Source of the DNA: Anaerolineales bacterium
Lineage (GTDB): Bacteria > Chloroflexota > Anaerolineae > Anaerolineales > Villigracilaceae
DNA: 64,000 nt
NCBI GenBank assembly: GCA_020634885.1
Contig: JACKAW010000008.1
Coordinates: forward strand, 62,001 to 126,000
Direction: 5' to 3'
The position numbers and the translations under genes were made by a program. Within the stretch, counting starts at the first letter, position 1, and the number at the start of each line of letters is the position of its first letter. The notes under the pieces were generated by a model. That model was not told the DNA's origin, did no database searches, and saw nothing but the letters and a program-made list of their open reading frames with translations. Below are positions 51,963 to 59,975 of the stretch, one piece after another.

Positions 51963-52367
51963 TTATCGATTTGAACGTACATAGAAAATTACCAAACTCA
52001 GCCAATATGCAAATACGCCTGCTGTTTCAAGCCAAAAAATATTGACGTTGATTGCGGGGTCAAGCGACTGAAAATCTGTGAATGAATTGATGATGCTCAA
52101 ACCGATCAGCGCCCCCGCGCCTGCCACCAGGATCGCTTTTACCAACGCTGAATTTTTCTGCGGGTCGGTAAAAGCTGTGAATAAAAATACCGCCCAGCCA
52201 AATGCCAGGAATGAGATGATGCGGTCTTGATATGCATTGGATGGTACATTGAAAAAAATAAATAACATCGGCACTTTGATGCCAAGCATGTGAACTGTTG
52301 AGATCGCCGCAAAATATACTGCGCCTGCAAACAACAACCCTTTGAGAATTTTTTGGTCAGTAGACAT
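51963..52367 (-). CDS. Four-span membrane protein of unknown function
   Basis: 134 residues with four predicted spans (about 8-28, 45-62, 72-92 and 108-128) and few charged residues. I do not recognise the family. AAGGAG five bases before the ATG at 52367 sets the start; the seven extra residues of the longer frame contain that site. It lies between purB and the SUMF1-like lipoprotein gene on the same strand. Confidence 0.7.
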   Translation of the reverse strand: MSTDQKILKGLLFAGAVYFAAISTVHMLGIKVPMLFIFFNVPSNAYQDRIISFLAFGWAVFLFTAFTDPQKNSALVKAILVAGAGALIGLSIINSFTDFQSLDPAINVNIFWLETAGVFAYWLSLVIFYVRSNR

Positions 52368-52430
52368 GTTTTCTCCTTTTGTTGTCATGCTCAGTAGCCG
52401 GTGGAAGTAGGCGGCTGCTGGGATAATTTC

Positions 52431-53375
52431 TTATTTCCCGCTTTCAGCACAGCGGAACCCGATCCGTGCAGAGCTTCTGCCGTGGTACTCGGCGGTTTTG
52501 GCGTCGGCTTTGTGGTTGGGACCTTCAAGGAAACTACGGTTTGCCAGCCGTAAAAAGAGACCATCCTCCTGAAAGGAGCCGCCGCGAATGACGCGCATCA
52601 CATTTTGCGCCTCTTCTTCTGTAGGTCCCTGCGGGTTTGCAGCAGGGGAGTTGCTGTAATAATTGGGTCGGTAGCGGTCTGCGACCCATTCCCAAACGTT
52701 ACCAGCCATATCCAGCGCACCAAATGGGCTTGCCCCTTCGGCATATGAGCCTACCCGGCTTGTATCGCCGATAAGGTTCATAAAATTAGCGTTGTATTCA
52801 TTGGGTAATTCATCACCCCAGGGATAGTTTCGCAGGTCATCGCCTCGTGCGGCATATTCCCATTCGGCTTCGGTGGGTAAGCGCCGCTCTGCCCATTGAC
52901 AGTAGGTGTCGGCGTCGTCCCAGGTTACGAATACGACGGGGTAATCTTGAAATTCGGGGTTGCCGAAATAATTATCGCGGTTATCAGAGCGGGTCTCTTT
53001 TGGCGGCTGACAGGCATCTGCTTGTACGCACAGGTTGTACATGCCATTGGTTACTTCTACTTGATCGATCCAAAAGGCATCGATGCTCACTTGGTGGGCG
53101 GGCTGCTCATCATTTTCACGGTATACATCCATGCCGCCCATGGTGAATGTCTCAGCGGGGATGGATAGTTGCGTCATGCCGTCTTGGGGTGAGATGCGAA
53201 TATTTTCTGGCGCGATGATTTCTACCGGCGCAGGCGAGACCATCTCTGTATTTGCTGGTTCAACCGCTGTGCTGGTTGGGCTAGTCTCTGCCGCTGCAAT
53301 GGATGTGGGAGTTGCGATCTCTGCCGGTTGACAGGCAGTTAGAAGAATGAATACGAACGGGAATATTTTTTTCAT
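52431..53375 (-). CDS. Lipoprotein with SUMF1/FGE-like domain, probably non-catalytic
   Basis: 314 residues. The lipobox FILLTAC near residue 15 makes it a lipoprotein, followed by a Ser/Thr/Pro-rich linker and a formylglycine-generating-enzyme-like domain (about 70-312). That domain shows MGGMDVYRENDEQPAHQVSIDAFWIDQVEVTN, ERRLPTEAEWEYAARG, ALDMAGNVWEWVADRY and a final SARIGFRCA (motif blocks given separately along the domain). The two cysteines used by true FGE are missing: the RGGSF segment continues without any Cys. It is therefore more likely a binding or structural domain. A TTG at 53390 is an alternative start. It follows the C39-like gene by about 23 bp. Confidence 0.85.
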   Translation of the reverse strand: MKKIFPFVFILLTACQPAEIATPTSIAAAETSPTSTAVEPANTEMVSPAPVEIIAPENIRISPQDGMTQLSIPAETFTMGGMDVYRENDEQPAHQVSIDAFWIDQVEVTNGMYNLCVQADACQPPKETRSDNRDNYFGNPEFQDYPVVFVTWDDADTYCQWAERRLPTEAEWEYAARGDDLRNYPWGDELPNEYNANFMNLIGDTSRVGSYAEGASPFGALDMAGNVWEWVADRYRPNYYSNSPAANPQGPTEEEAQNVMRVIRGGSFQEDGLFLRLANRSFLEGPNHKADAKTAEYHGRSSARIGFRCAESGK

Positions 53376-53398
53376 CAATGAATTTGCCAATGTGGAAT

Positions 53399-54631
53399 CT
53401 ATTGAACCAATTGCATGGCTTTGCGAGCCTGGTCTTCAAAAAATTGGGGGTTGATCGAATCGGCTTTTTGCCAGGCTTTGAGTGCGCCATCATAATCTCC
53501 CTGACGGTACAAACCAAAGCCGTACCATAGCCATGTCTCTTCAGACATTTCTGTTACTCCGCGCGCGTAGTTGGTGAGGGTGAGCAGGTCTTCATTTCTG
53601 CCGGAGTGGAAGTAGGCAAGGAAGGGACCAAATTGATAGCGGAACATGCGCAGCGGTAAGCCAAGTTCACGGGCTTTGTCGTAGGCGAGGGAGGCTTCTT
53701 CGTAGCGCTCAAAGTAAACGAGATTGCTGCCATAATTGAACCAGTCGAAGCCATCGGCGGTGGGGGCGTTGGCTGCGGCTTCAGTGAGAGAAAGGACTCT
53801 GGTGCGATTCAGGTTCGGGTCCCAGTCTGAGCCGAGCAGGGTTTTCATCTCATCCTCGTATTGGGGAAAATACAGCACGAGGTATACGTTGTTGAAGGGC
53901 TTCCATTCTTCTTCAAGTTGGGCGTAGGATAGTTTGAGGTCGGGTCCGTGGTAGGAGTCTTGAACGGTGAATTCCTGCGTTGAGTCATCGTATGCGGTGA
54001 TAAGAAGGTAATGTGCCGCCCAAAGGTCATCGGTGGGACCCAGCGCATCGGCGGGGTTGAGCGATGTGACCGTTTCAACGATAACGGGGTAATTTGCTGC
54101 AAGCAGCCGTTTGATGGTTTCAAGATTTCCGCCCACGCGATATTCGAGGTTGAGCCAGCCTGCCTGTGTGCGGACGTAATAACGTAGTTCTTCGGGGTTC
54201 ACATTGCGGTCGCCGGTAATGGGTTTGACTACGTCAGAAATGTAGGATTGGTCGCCTTCCCAACCGTAAAGCTGCATTGCCATCGAAAGCGTGGCAGGAC
54301 CGCAGTTATTGGGCGTTTGTTTTTCGTACTCTGGTGATGTGATGGATGCCTGCGGCGGTAAAGGCGGGAAGGTGGCTGTGGGGGTGATGGTGGGTTCGTT
54401 GTTTGCCATCACTGTATTTTTTGGGGTAGGGGTCTGTGTTGCAGCTTGCGGGGTGACTGGCAGCGCGGTGGGTACGGGTCCTACTGGGTTGATGACATTT
54501 TTGGCGTAAATTTGGAAGACTTCGATCCGCCAATCGAGGCGTGATTTGATGGCAGGGATTTGATAAACAAGAATTGCCAACAGCAATAAACCAGCCAGCC
54601 CGATCAGGATATTTCTAATTTTTGGTGACAT
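53399..54631 (-). CDS. Membrane-anchored C39-like peptidase with TPR tail
   Basis: 410 residues. An N-terminal span (about 7-25) is followed by a Pro/Thr-rich linker and a C39-like papain-fold domain (about 100-260). The cysteine is in TPNNCGPATLSMAM, the histidine in LWAAHYLLITAYDD and the third residue in FTVQDSYHGPD. The C-terminal third is TPR-like (FNYGSNLVYFERYEEASLAYDKA and GFGLYRQGDYDGALKAWQKA regions). The domain faces outward and probably processes peptides or cell-wall-linked proteins. No ABC transporter is fused or adjacent, so it is not a bacteriocin-processing permease. It is the first gene of a pair with the SUMF1-like lipoprotein. Confidence 0.85.
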   Translation of the reverse strand: MSPKIRNILIGLAGLLLLAILVYQIPAIKSRLDWRIEVFQIYAKNVINPVGPVPTALPVTPQAATQTPTPKNTVMANNEPTITPTATFPPLPPQASITSPEYEKQTPNNCGPATLSMAMQLYGWEGDQSYISDVVKPITGDRNVNPEELRYYVRTQAGWLNLEYRVGGNLETIKRLLAANYPVIVETVTSLNPADALGPTDDLWAAHYLLITAYDDSTQEFTVQDSYHGPDLKLSYAQLEEEWKPFNNVYLVLYFPQYEDEMKTLLGSDWDPNLNRTRVLSLTEAAANAPTADGFDWFNYGSNLVYFERYEEASLAYDKARELGLPLRMFRYQFGPFLAYFHSGRNEDLLTLTNYARGVTEMSEETWLWYGFGLYRQGDYDGALKAWQKADSINPQFFEDQARKAMQLVQ

Positions 54632-54686
54632 GCGGGTGAGTTTACCATGTCCGCATGAAAGTCCATTAAGGGAAGTTAATTTTGAC

Positions 54687-54715
54687 TTGACGCGCCCTTT
54701 GGCGAATATTATGAT
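54687..54715 (+). promoter_or_regulatory. Promoter of the flavin reductase gene
   Basis: TTGACG (54687-54692) and TATGAT (54710-54715) with a 17-bp spacer; the ATG at 54725 lies nine bases beyond the -10 box, so the leader is a few bases at most. Confidence 0.72.
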
Positions 54716-54724
54716 GAAACCCTA

Positions 54725-55225
54725 ATGGATACTAAACCTGTACAAACTCTCAATTCTGAAACCCTGCGGTCTGCCATGCGCGCATGGTCAGCCGGTATTA
54801 CCGTGGTCACCGCCGTACACGGAGAAGACCACCACGGCATGACGGTTAATTCCTTCGCCTCCATTTCGTTGAATCCGGCAATGGTCAGCGTATCACTGCA
54901 AAAGCATACCCGCACCCACGAGCTTGTCATGCGTTCCCGTGCTTTTGGCGTAACCATCCTTGCTGCAAATCAGCAGGATGTTTCTGATCTATTTGCTGGT
55001 CGCCATCCCGAAATAACAGACCGCCTTGCCGCCGTGAAAACCGAAACCCTCATCACTGGAGCGCCTTTTATCATCGGCGGGCTGGCATGGTTCGATTGCC
55101 GCATTACCCAAACTTATGATGTAGGCGGAAGCACCCATGTACTTGCAGAAGTGCTTGCTGCACGCGAATTCGACGGCGAACCATTGATCTATCACAACCG
55201 TGATTATTGGAAACTGACTCGCTAA
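54725..55225 (+). CDS. Flavin reductase-like FMN-binding protein
   Basis: 166-residue flavin reductase of the HpaC/split-barrel type. The fold is read from AMRAWSAGITVVTAVHGEDHHGMTVNSFASISLNPAMVSVSL, whose GMTVNSFASISL part binds FMN phosphate, followed by FGVTILAANQQDVSDLFAG and a final PLIYHNRDYWKL. Such proteins supply reduced flavin to monooxygenases or act as small diflavin reductases. No monooxygenase gene is nearby. No Shine-Dalgarno precedes the ATG, in keeping with the promoter position. Confidence 0.88.
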   Translation: MDTKPVQTLNSETLRSAMRAWSAGITVVTAVHGEDHHGMTVNSFASISLNPAMVSVSLQKHTRTHELVMRSRAFGVTILAANQQDVSDLFAGRHPEITDRLAAVKTETLITGAPFIIGGLAWFDCRITQTYDVGGSTHVLAEVLAAREFDGEPLIYHNRDYWKLTR

Positions 55226-55284
55226 ATGGTTTGTGTACGGCACAGAGAAAATTAAATCTGCCAAACCCGCAACTGGGAGGTTAA

Positions 55285-55854
55285 ATGTCACTAACGGATG
55301 AGGAGAAGCAAACCCTGTTACGCATTGCGCGAGAATCCATGGAATATGCAGTTCGTGGAAATTCTCTGCTGCCACTCGATTCTTCAACTTTCACGCCAGC
55401 TTTGCAGAAGAACGGCGCTTCATTTGTGACACTCACGATTTATGGAGGGCTGCGCGGTTGTATCGGCGCGCTGGAAGCGTACCAGCCGCTTGCACAGGAT
55501 GTCCGCGACCATGCTATTGCCGCTGCGCTGGAAGACCCGCGCTTTCCACCCGTTCAGGAAAAAGAACTTGAGCAGATCCATATCGAGGTTTCCCGCCTGA
55601 CCGAGCCGCAGGCGCTGACGTATTCAAACAGCAATGAACTGATCGCAAAACTCCGCCCGCATGTGGATGGTGTCATCCTCAAACATGGGTTTCGTAAAGC
55701 CACCTTCCTGCCGCAAGTGTGGGGGCAAGTTCCTGCGCACGAAGATTTCCTCAGCCAATTGTGCTCCAAAATGGGGGAGCGCCCAAATCTTTGGCGTGAA
55801 GCAAAATTGCAGGTTTATACATATCAGGTCGAAGAATTTCACGAATTGAATTAA
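55285..55854 (+). CDS. amrA: AMMECR1-domain protein (AmmeMemoRadiSam protein A)
   Basis: 189-residue AMMECR1 protein. The hallmark LRGCIGALE occurs as YGGLRGCIGALEAYQPLAQDVRDHA, followed by EKELEQIHIEVSRLTEP and GVILKHGFRKATFLPQVW. In many genomes AMMECR1 is encoded with a Memo protein and a radical SAM enzyme, a conserved trio of uncertain function; neither partner lies in this window. GGGAGG is correctly spaced before the ATG. Confidence 0.88.
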   Translation: MSLTDEEKQTLLRIARESMEYAVRGNSLLPLDSSTFTPALQKNGASFVTLTIYGGLRGCIGALEAYQPLAQDVRDHAIAAALEDPRFPPVQEKELEQIHIEVSRLTEPQALTYSNSNELIAKLRPHVDGVILKHGFRKATFLPQVWGQVPAHEDFLSQLCSKMGERPNLWREAKLQVYTYQVEEFHELN

Positions 55855-55863
55855 AATAACCTA

Positions 55864-57771
55864 ATGGCAGAAGAACTCCCTGAACTTCCCCAAGACCCAG
55901 AGCAAGAACAGCAACCTGAAAACCCCAACGACTCTGTTTTTCAAGAGGCGGTTAATGCTTTGCGCCGTGGGGATAAGCCTCGCGCCAAAGAACTGCTGAC
56001 CAAACTTCTTCAAACGGATCAGAAAAATCCTATCTATTGGATTTGGTTAAGTGCATCGGTGGATGCGAAAAAAGAACGTATTTACTGCCTGCAAACGGCT
56101 CTTAATCTGGACCCGGAGAACGCCACCGCTAAACGTGGCTTGATCTTATTGGGAGCCTTATCTCCCAATGAACCTCCTCAACCATTTCCCATGAACCGTC
56201 CACGCGCATGGGAAGATAAACTTCTGCTTGCACACGAAAGACCCAAGGAGCGCGGTATTCGCGCCATTGTCAAAAGTCCGCTCATACGGCTCGGCAGCTT
56301 GGCGCTGATCGGCGTTGGTCTTTTCGCGGTGATCTACTTCGGTGTCATTGCTCCGCGCCAGGGACAGGTTCGCCGCCTGCCCACAAATACCCCCGGACCT
56401 TCACCCACATTCACAGCGACGCCTACCTTGTTTGGTGCAACGGCTGTGCCAACCCAGGTATTTAGCAGTGGTCCCACACCGCTTTCAGCTTTTCTTGATG
56501 CAACCTATACACCCACTGCTTTATATGTAAACACGCCCCGCGCCGCCGCCGCTGTGGACCAATTCCGTATTGCGAAGACAGCGTATGACAAGGGCGAGTG
56601 GGATGTCTTTATTGAAAATATGCTCTTGCTTGAGCCGCTTGAACCAGATTCTGCCGATATTCCATACTATATTGGTGAAGCCTATCGTTTTAAAGAAGAG
56701 TATGGTCAGGCAGCACGGTATTACAACAAAGCCATTGATATTAACCCGAATTTCGCCCCCGCCTATTTGGGGCTTGCCCGTGTAAGCCTGCTCTCCAACC
56801 CGCGCTTTGAAGCCGATGACCTGTTTGAGAAAGCCATCGCACTTGACCCGAATTTTGGTGAGACTTATCTTGAGCGCGCTCGTTACCTGATCGCCAAAGG
56901 TGATTACGAAGATGTTTTCACCGACCTTGAGGTCGCAGAAAAGATATTGCCCGGATCGCCAGACGTCTTAATAACCTACGCCCTGGCATATTATGCACAG
57001 GAAGATTATGAAAAATCGTTGGACTATGCCCAAAAGGCATACGCAGCCGATATTTTGAACCTGCCGACCTACGGATTGCTCGGTGATTTGTATATTGAAG
57101 AAGGCAACTACGCCAGCGCGGCAGAAGTATACGAGCTTTATACCTCTTACGAAACACAGGATGCAACTGCCTTTGCCAAACTGGGACAGGCTTACTACTT
57201 CCTTGGTGACTACCAAAGAGCAGTGGACGCAATTACCCGCGGAACAGACCTTTCGCGTAACGGGTTGAAGAAGTATTACGTCTATCGCGGTTACGCCAAT
57301 TTGGAATTAGGTAACTATGACGATGCCGTGGATGACCTTGCCGAAGCAGTGGATGAAGATGACCAATCCTACTTTGCGCGCATCGGCTTTTCCCAAGCCT
57401 TTTATGGGCAGGGTAAATTTGGTACAGCCTTTTTGCAGATCGAGGCGGCTCAATCACTGGCTGAGACGGATGAAGAGAAGGCGCTGGCGTTGTACTGGCG
57501 CGCTCGAATTCAGGAAAAGCGTAACGATATTCGAGATGCCATTGCAGTGTGGAATGAACTGCTCAAAATGGACGAAGAAGCGATGACGCCCGAAATGCGG
57601 CAGGAAGCCGAAGAACGTCTGAGCGAGCTTGTTCCGCCCACAATCACACCTACACCCACCCGTACCCCGAAGGGCGGCGTTGCTACGCCTACACCAACAA
57701 AAACTTCTACACCGGCAAAAACTCCGACTAAAACGCCGACCAAAACACCTACAAAAACGCCGGCGCCATAA
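55864..57771 (+). CDS. Membrane-anchored TPR protein with Pro/Thr-rich tail
   Basis: 635 residues. Residues 1-110 form a cytoplasmic TPR-like region (AVNALRRGDKPRAKELLTKL), then one membrane span (about 143-163) and a Thr/Pro linker. About ten TPR units follow (about 235-590), for example PYYIGEAYRFKEEYGQAARYY. The last 40 residues are a low-complexity TPTPTRTP/KTPTKTP tail, probably crossing or contacting the cell wall. It likely scaffolds an extracytoplasmic complex. TAAAAT (55852-55857) ends six bases before the ATG and overlaps the amrA stop; no Shine-Dalgarno is seen, so it could be leaderless or read through from amrA. Confidence 0.87.
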   Translation: MAEELPELPQDPEQEQQPENPNDSVFQEAVNALRRGDKPRAKELLTKLLQTDQKNPIYWIWLSASVDAKKERIYCLQTALNLDPENATAKRGLILLGALSPNEPPQPFPMNRPRAWEDKLLLAHERPKERGIRAIVKSPLIRLGSLALIGVGLFAVIYFGVIAPRQGQVRRLPTNTPGPSPTFTATPTLFGATAVPTQVFSSGPTPLSAFLDATYTPTALYVNTPRAAAAVDQFRIAKTAYDKGEWDVFIENMLLLEPLEPDSADIPYYIGEAYRFKEEYGQAARYYNKAIDINPNFAPAYLGLARVSLLSNPRFEADDLFEKAIALDPNFGETYLERARYLIAKGDYEDVFTDLEVAEKILPGSPDVLITYALAYYAQEDYEKSLDYAQKAYAADILNLPTYGLLGDLYIEEGNYASAAEVYELYTSYETQDATAFAKLGQAYYFLGDYQRAVDAITRGTDLSRNGLKKYYVYRGYANLELGNYDDAVDDLAEAVDEDDQSYFARIGFSQAFYGQGKFGTAFLQIEAAQSLAETDEEKALALYWRARIQEKRNDIRDAIAVWNELLKMDEEAMTPEMRQEAEERLSELVPPTITPTPTRTPKGGVATPTPTKTSTPAKTPTKTPTKTPTKTPAP

Positions 57772-57772
57772 C

Positions 57773-57812
57773 AAAAAAGGACGGGTTCTTGAATGAACCC
57801 GTCCTTTTTTTA
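57773..57812. terminator. Bidirectional terminator between convergent genes
   Basis: A 16-bp perfect stem, AAAAAAGGACGGGTTC (57773-57788) with GAACCCGTCCTTTTTT (57795-57810), serves the TPR gene and the DUF971 gene. Confidence 0.92.
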
Positions 57813-58145
57813 TTTTCTGCACTCTGCACAGGGACATAACTTGCGCAGATAATGCCAGTTATAAATGCCATAATCATGCCCGTCTTCCCAGACGATGGTC
57901 AGCGCATAGGAGCCGACCGCCACCACATTGGCGATGCGCGTGGTTTCATCGTCGGGCATTGCTTTGGTAAATACTTCGGCATCTGGCTCCGATTTCATAT
58001 TCTCATGCCCGCCCCGGCAGGAGGCGCATGGACATGCCGCACGCAACAACCCAAAGGGATAAACGCTTGTATGTCCGCTATCCCAGGTGAGGGTAAACTC
58101 ACGCTTGCTTTTGTTTGCTGTAATTCCAGTTGGTTTTTCGGTCAT
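57810..58145 (-). CDS. DUF971-domain protein
   Basis: 111 residues, matching the DUF971 (gamma-butyrobetaine hydroxylase N-terminal-like) fold. It has two CPCxxC clusters, CPCASC near residue 39 and CPCAEC at the C-terminus, likely a metal site. The core SYALTIVWEDGHDYGIYNWHYLRKLC is characteristic. In other organisms the domain occurs in iron-sulfur assembly proteins and beside Mrp/ApbC genes. Neither partner is here. Its stop overlaps the outer end of the shared terminator. Confidence 0.88.
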   Translation of the reverse strand: MTEKPTGITANKSKREFTLTWDSGHTSVYPFGLLRAACPCASCRGGHENMKSEPDAEVFTKAMPDDETTRIANVVAVGSYALTIVWEDGHDYGIYNWHYLRKLCPCAECRK

Positions 58146-58193
58146 TTTTCCTTTTTTCTCCCCTCGCTTTTCGAGAGGGGTGGTGTATGTTTT

Positions 58194-58667
58194 TTACGGT
58201 TCAGGCACAAAGGACAGAAAATCTGCCGCTGCCCAGCCAGCACGAAGTTCGTCATACGGAGCAACGAGATACCACCAGGTGTATCCATCTGCTTCCTGCG
58301 GACCATCCTTGACAAGAAATACTTCGGCATCTTCGCCGCGAAAGACGGTTTCTGTATTCAGCCCTGCCGCCGAGCGGATGCGTAACCCATCGCCATCGGT
58401 GCCGGTGATCTGCACATAGCCGCCGGTGTGGATGGTGGTTTGATCCGCTTCAGGCGTGGCGAGCGGGTCTTGGGTGGGGGTGGCGCTTGCGGCGGGGGTA
58501 TGGGTTGGGGCGGGGATCATGGTCAGGTCTGCTGGGGCAAACCCAACTTCGGGAGAGATGCGCGGGCTTGTCCATCCGATCAGGATGAGTGTGACGATCA
58601 TCAAAACCGAGGCAAAGATCAGCGAGCCGAATATGACAAAGCGATTCAGGTAGGGGCGTAGGTCCAT
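58194..58667 (-). CDS. Exported bacterial SH3-domain protein
   Basis: 157 residues with one N-terminal membrane span (about 12-32), a Pro/Thr-rich linker and a bacterial SH3-like domain (about 82-155): TGTDGDGLRIRSAAGLNTE, then DGPQEADGYTWWYLVAP and GWAAADFLSF. The GLRIRSxAG motif is the usual one for this cell-wall-associated fold. It begins one base after the lipid kinase gene ends and is co-transcribed with it. The ligand is unknown. Confidence 0.82.
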   Translation of the reverse strand: MDLRPYLNRFVIFGSLIFASVLMIVTLILIGWTSPRISPEVGFAPADLTMIPAPTHTPAASATPTQDPLATPEADQTTIHTGGYVQITGTDGDGLRIRSAAGLNTETVFRGEDAEVFLVKDGPQEADGYTWWYLVAPYDELRAGWAAADFLSFVPEP

Positions 58668-58668
58668 G

Positions 58669-59613
58669 TTAATTTTGCGGGGTTTTTAATAAGTATAAAG
58701 CGTTTTCAGGCATGAGCACTTTAAGGGCGCGGTGCAGGGTTTTGATCTCTGCTTTGTGCCCGCCGAGCATGGGGTCGCCATCTACTTGAATGGAGAAATT
58801 CGCTTCCGATTCGATGACGACGTTTTTGAACGGAATGCAGCGTGCCTGATCCGAAGTGAGGTGACGCCCAGCCACAAGATCAAAATAATGACGCAGGGCA
58901 TCGGCAACATTATTACCGCTGAGCAGCCACAGATCCATCTCGCCGTCATCTAACAGGGCATTTGGAGAAATGAGCGATTGCCCGCCCGCATAGTGGCGGA
59001 TGTTCGTGGCTACGGCAACGAGGTAATGCCCTTTTACCAGTTCACCTTCGGCATATATGTGCAGGTCAAGCCCATGCCAGAAGGTGGCTTCCCAAACGGT
59101 TTTGACGAAGTAGTGTGGAAAGGCAAAATGTTTGAAGATACGCGGACGCGGTTCGATCTTGTTGATGGTGTGAGCATCCAACCCAACGCCAGCCCATAAA
59201 AGGAAGGGTTGTCCGTTGCAGTCGCCTACATCCACATATTGCGGCTCGACATTTGCGATCATGGTTGCACTTTCACGCAGGTTGCCCGGTTGCAGCCATG
59301 TGAACGGTTTTTGCCCCTGTTCAATTGCCCACACGTTCACCGTGCCGGCAGGGATGACGCCCAGTGCGGTTTCTGTATGAACCAGCCCGCTGGCGACCTG
59401 CCCAACCGTGCCGTCGCCGCCAATGGCAAAGACCGCATCGAATTTTTCATGAGCGGCTTGATGCGCCGTTTGTACAGCATGGGTTCCGCTGAGGGTTTCA
59501 GCGATATCAATGCTCCAGCCCGCATGTTCCAAAGGTTTGATGATATCCCGCACAAATCGGCGGACGGGGAAGCGCCCCGCGACGGGGTTATAGAGTAGAA
59601 GTCCCTTACGCAT
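58669..59613 (-). CDS. YegS/DagK-family lipid kinase
   Basis: 314 residues of the diacylglycerol kinase catalytic family. The N-terminus LLYNPVAGRFPVRRFV and the nucleotide-binding FAIGGDGTVGQVASGL are diagnostic; the second half has the beta-sandwich region with LISPNALLDDGEMDLWLLSG. Likely substrates are diacylglycerol or other lipids with a free hydroxyl group. The SH3-domain gene follows immediately. The upstream intergenic region contains the MITE-like insertion. Confidence 0.9.
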   Translation of the reverse strand: MRKGLLLYNPVAGRFPVRRFVRDIIKPLEHAGWSIDIAETLSGTHAVQTAHQAAHEKFDAVFAIGGDGTVGQVASGLVHTETALGVIPAGTVNVWAIEQGQKPFTWLQPGNLRESATMIANVEPQYVDVGDCNGQPFLLWAGVGLDAHTINKIEPRPRIFKHFAFPHYFVKTVWEATFWHGLDLHIYAEGELVKGHYLVAVATNIRHYAGGQSLISPNALLDDGEMDLWLLSGNNVADALRHYFDLVAGRHLTSDQARCIPFKNVVIESEANFSIQVDGDPMLGGHKAEIKTLHRALKVLMPENALYLLKTPQN

Positions 59614-59962
59614 GGGTGGGGATTATAGCAGGTAGTGCAAAGCCTTAAATTCTTAACTAACCTTACGCGATTTTCCGTAGCGGCAACCCGTCAAGGTCTA
59701 TCAGGGCTTTTATCCCAAAGAAAGGGTTGTCCGGGCGGCAGGGCGACCCTTTCTGGCGAAAGAAAGCTCTCATGGATATGGTTGGGTCGCCCCTGCTGCG
59801 TAACATCAATTCTTAATGCGAAAAGATCGAAGTAGGCGAATTTCGCCAAAACACTTTTTTATTCGCGTTATTCGCCTTATTTGCGTCATTCGCGTTAAGA
59901 TTTATTATCTTGTTAAACGATTACTCATCCGCCATTCTCATTAAATCTTAAACAATGTAGAG
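59614..59962. other. Intergenic region with dispersed repeat split by a short insertion
   Basis: No gene. The region holds a repeat related to 63126-63190, interrupted by 151 bp, and downstream GCGTTATTCGC-type units (about 59860-59905) like those of the palindrome at 37555-37632. Confidence 0.7.
59648..59816. mobile_element. MITE-like insertion with 9-bp target duplication
   Basis: AATTCTTAA occurs at 59648-59656 and 59808-59816, bounding 151 bp (59657-59807). Removal of one copy and the insert restores a sequence that matches the uninterrupted repeat near 63126-63190. The insert has no coding capacity and can fold: AGAAAGGGT (59719-59727) with ACCCTTTCT (59746-59754), and GGGCGACCC (59741-59749) with GGGTCGCCC (59784-59792). 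Terminal inverted repeats are weak; only TTACGC/GCGTAA near the ends correspond. Confidence 0.72.
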
Positions 59963-59968
59963 TAAAAT
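59963..59968 (+). promoter_or_regulatory. -10 box of the L,D-transpeptidase gene
   Basis: TAAAAT ends seven bases before the ATG at 59976; no Shine-Dalgarno is visible. Confidence 0.45.
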
Positions 59969-59975
59969 TTCCTGC

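Noticed and set aside
52431..53375. Active formylglycine-generating enzyme
   Set aside because: The two conserved cysteines of the active site are absent; only the fold is supported.
54287..54480. CRISPR-like or tandem repeat in the Pro/Thr-rich coding region
   Set aside because: Low-complexity linker codons only; no regular repeat-spacer structure. No CRISPR array was found anywhere in the window.
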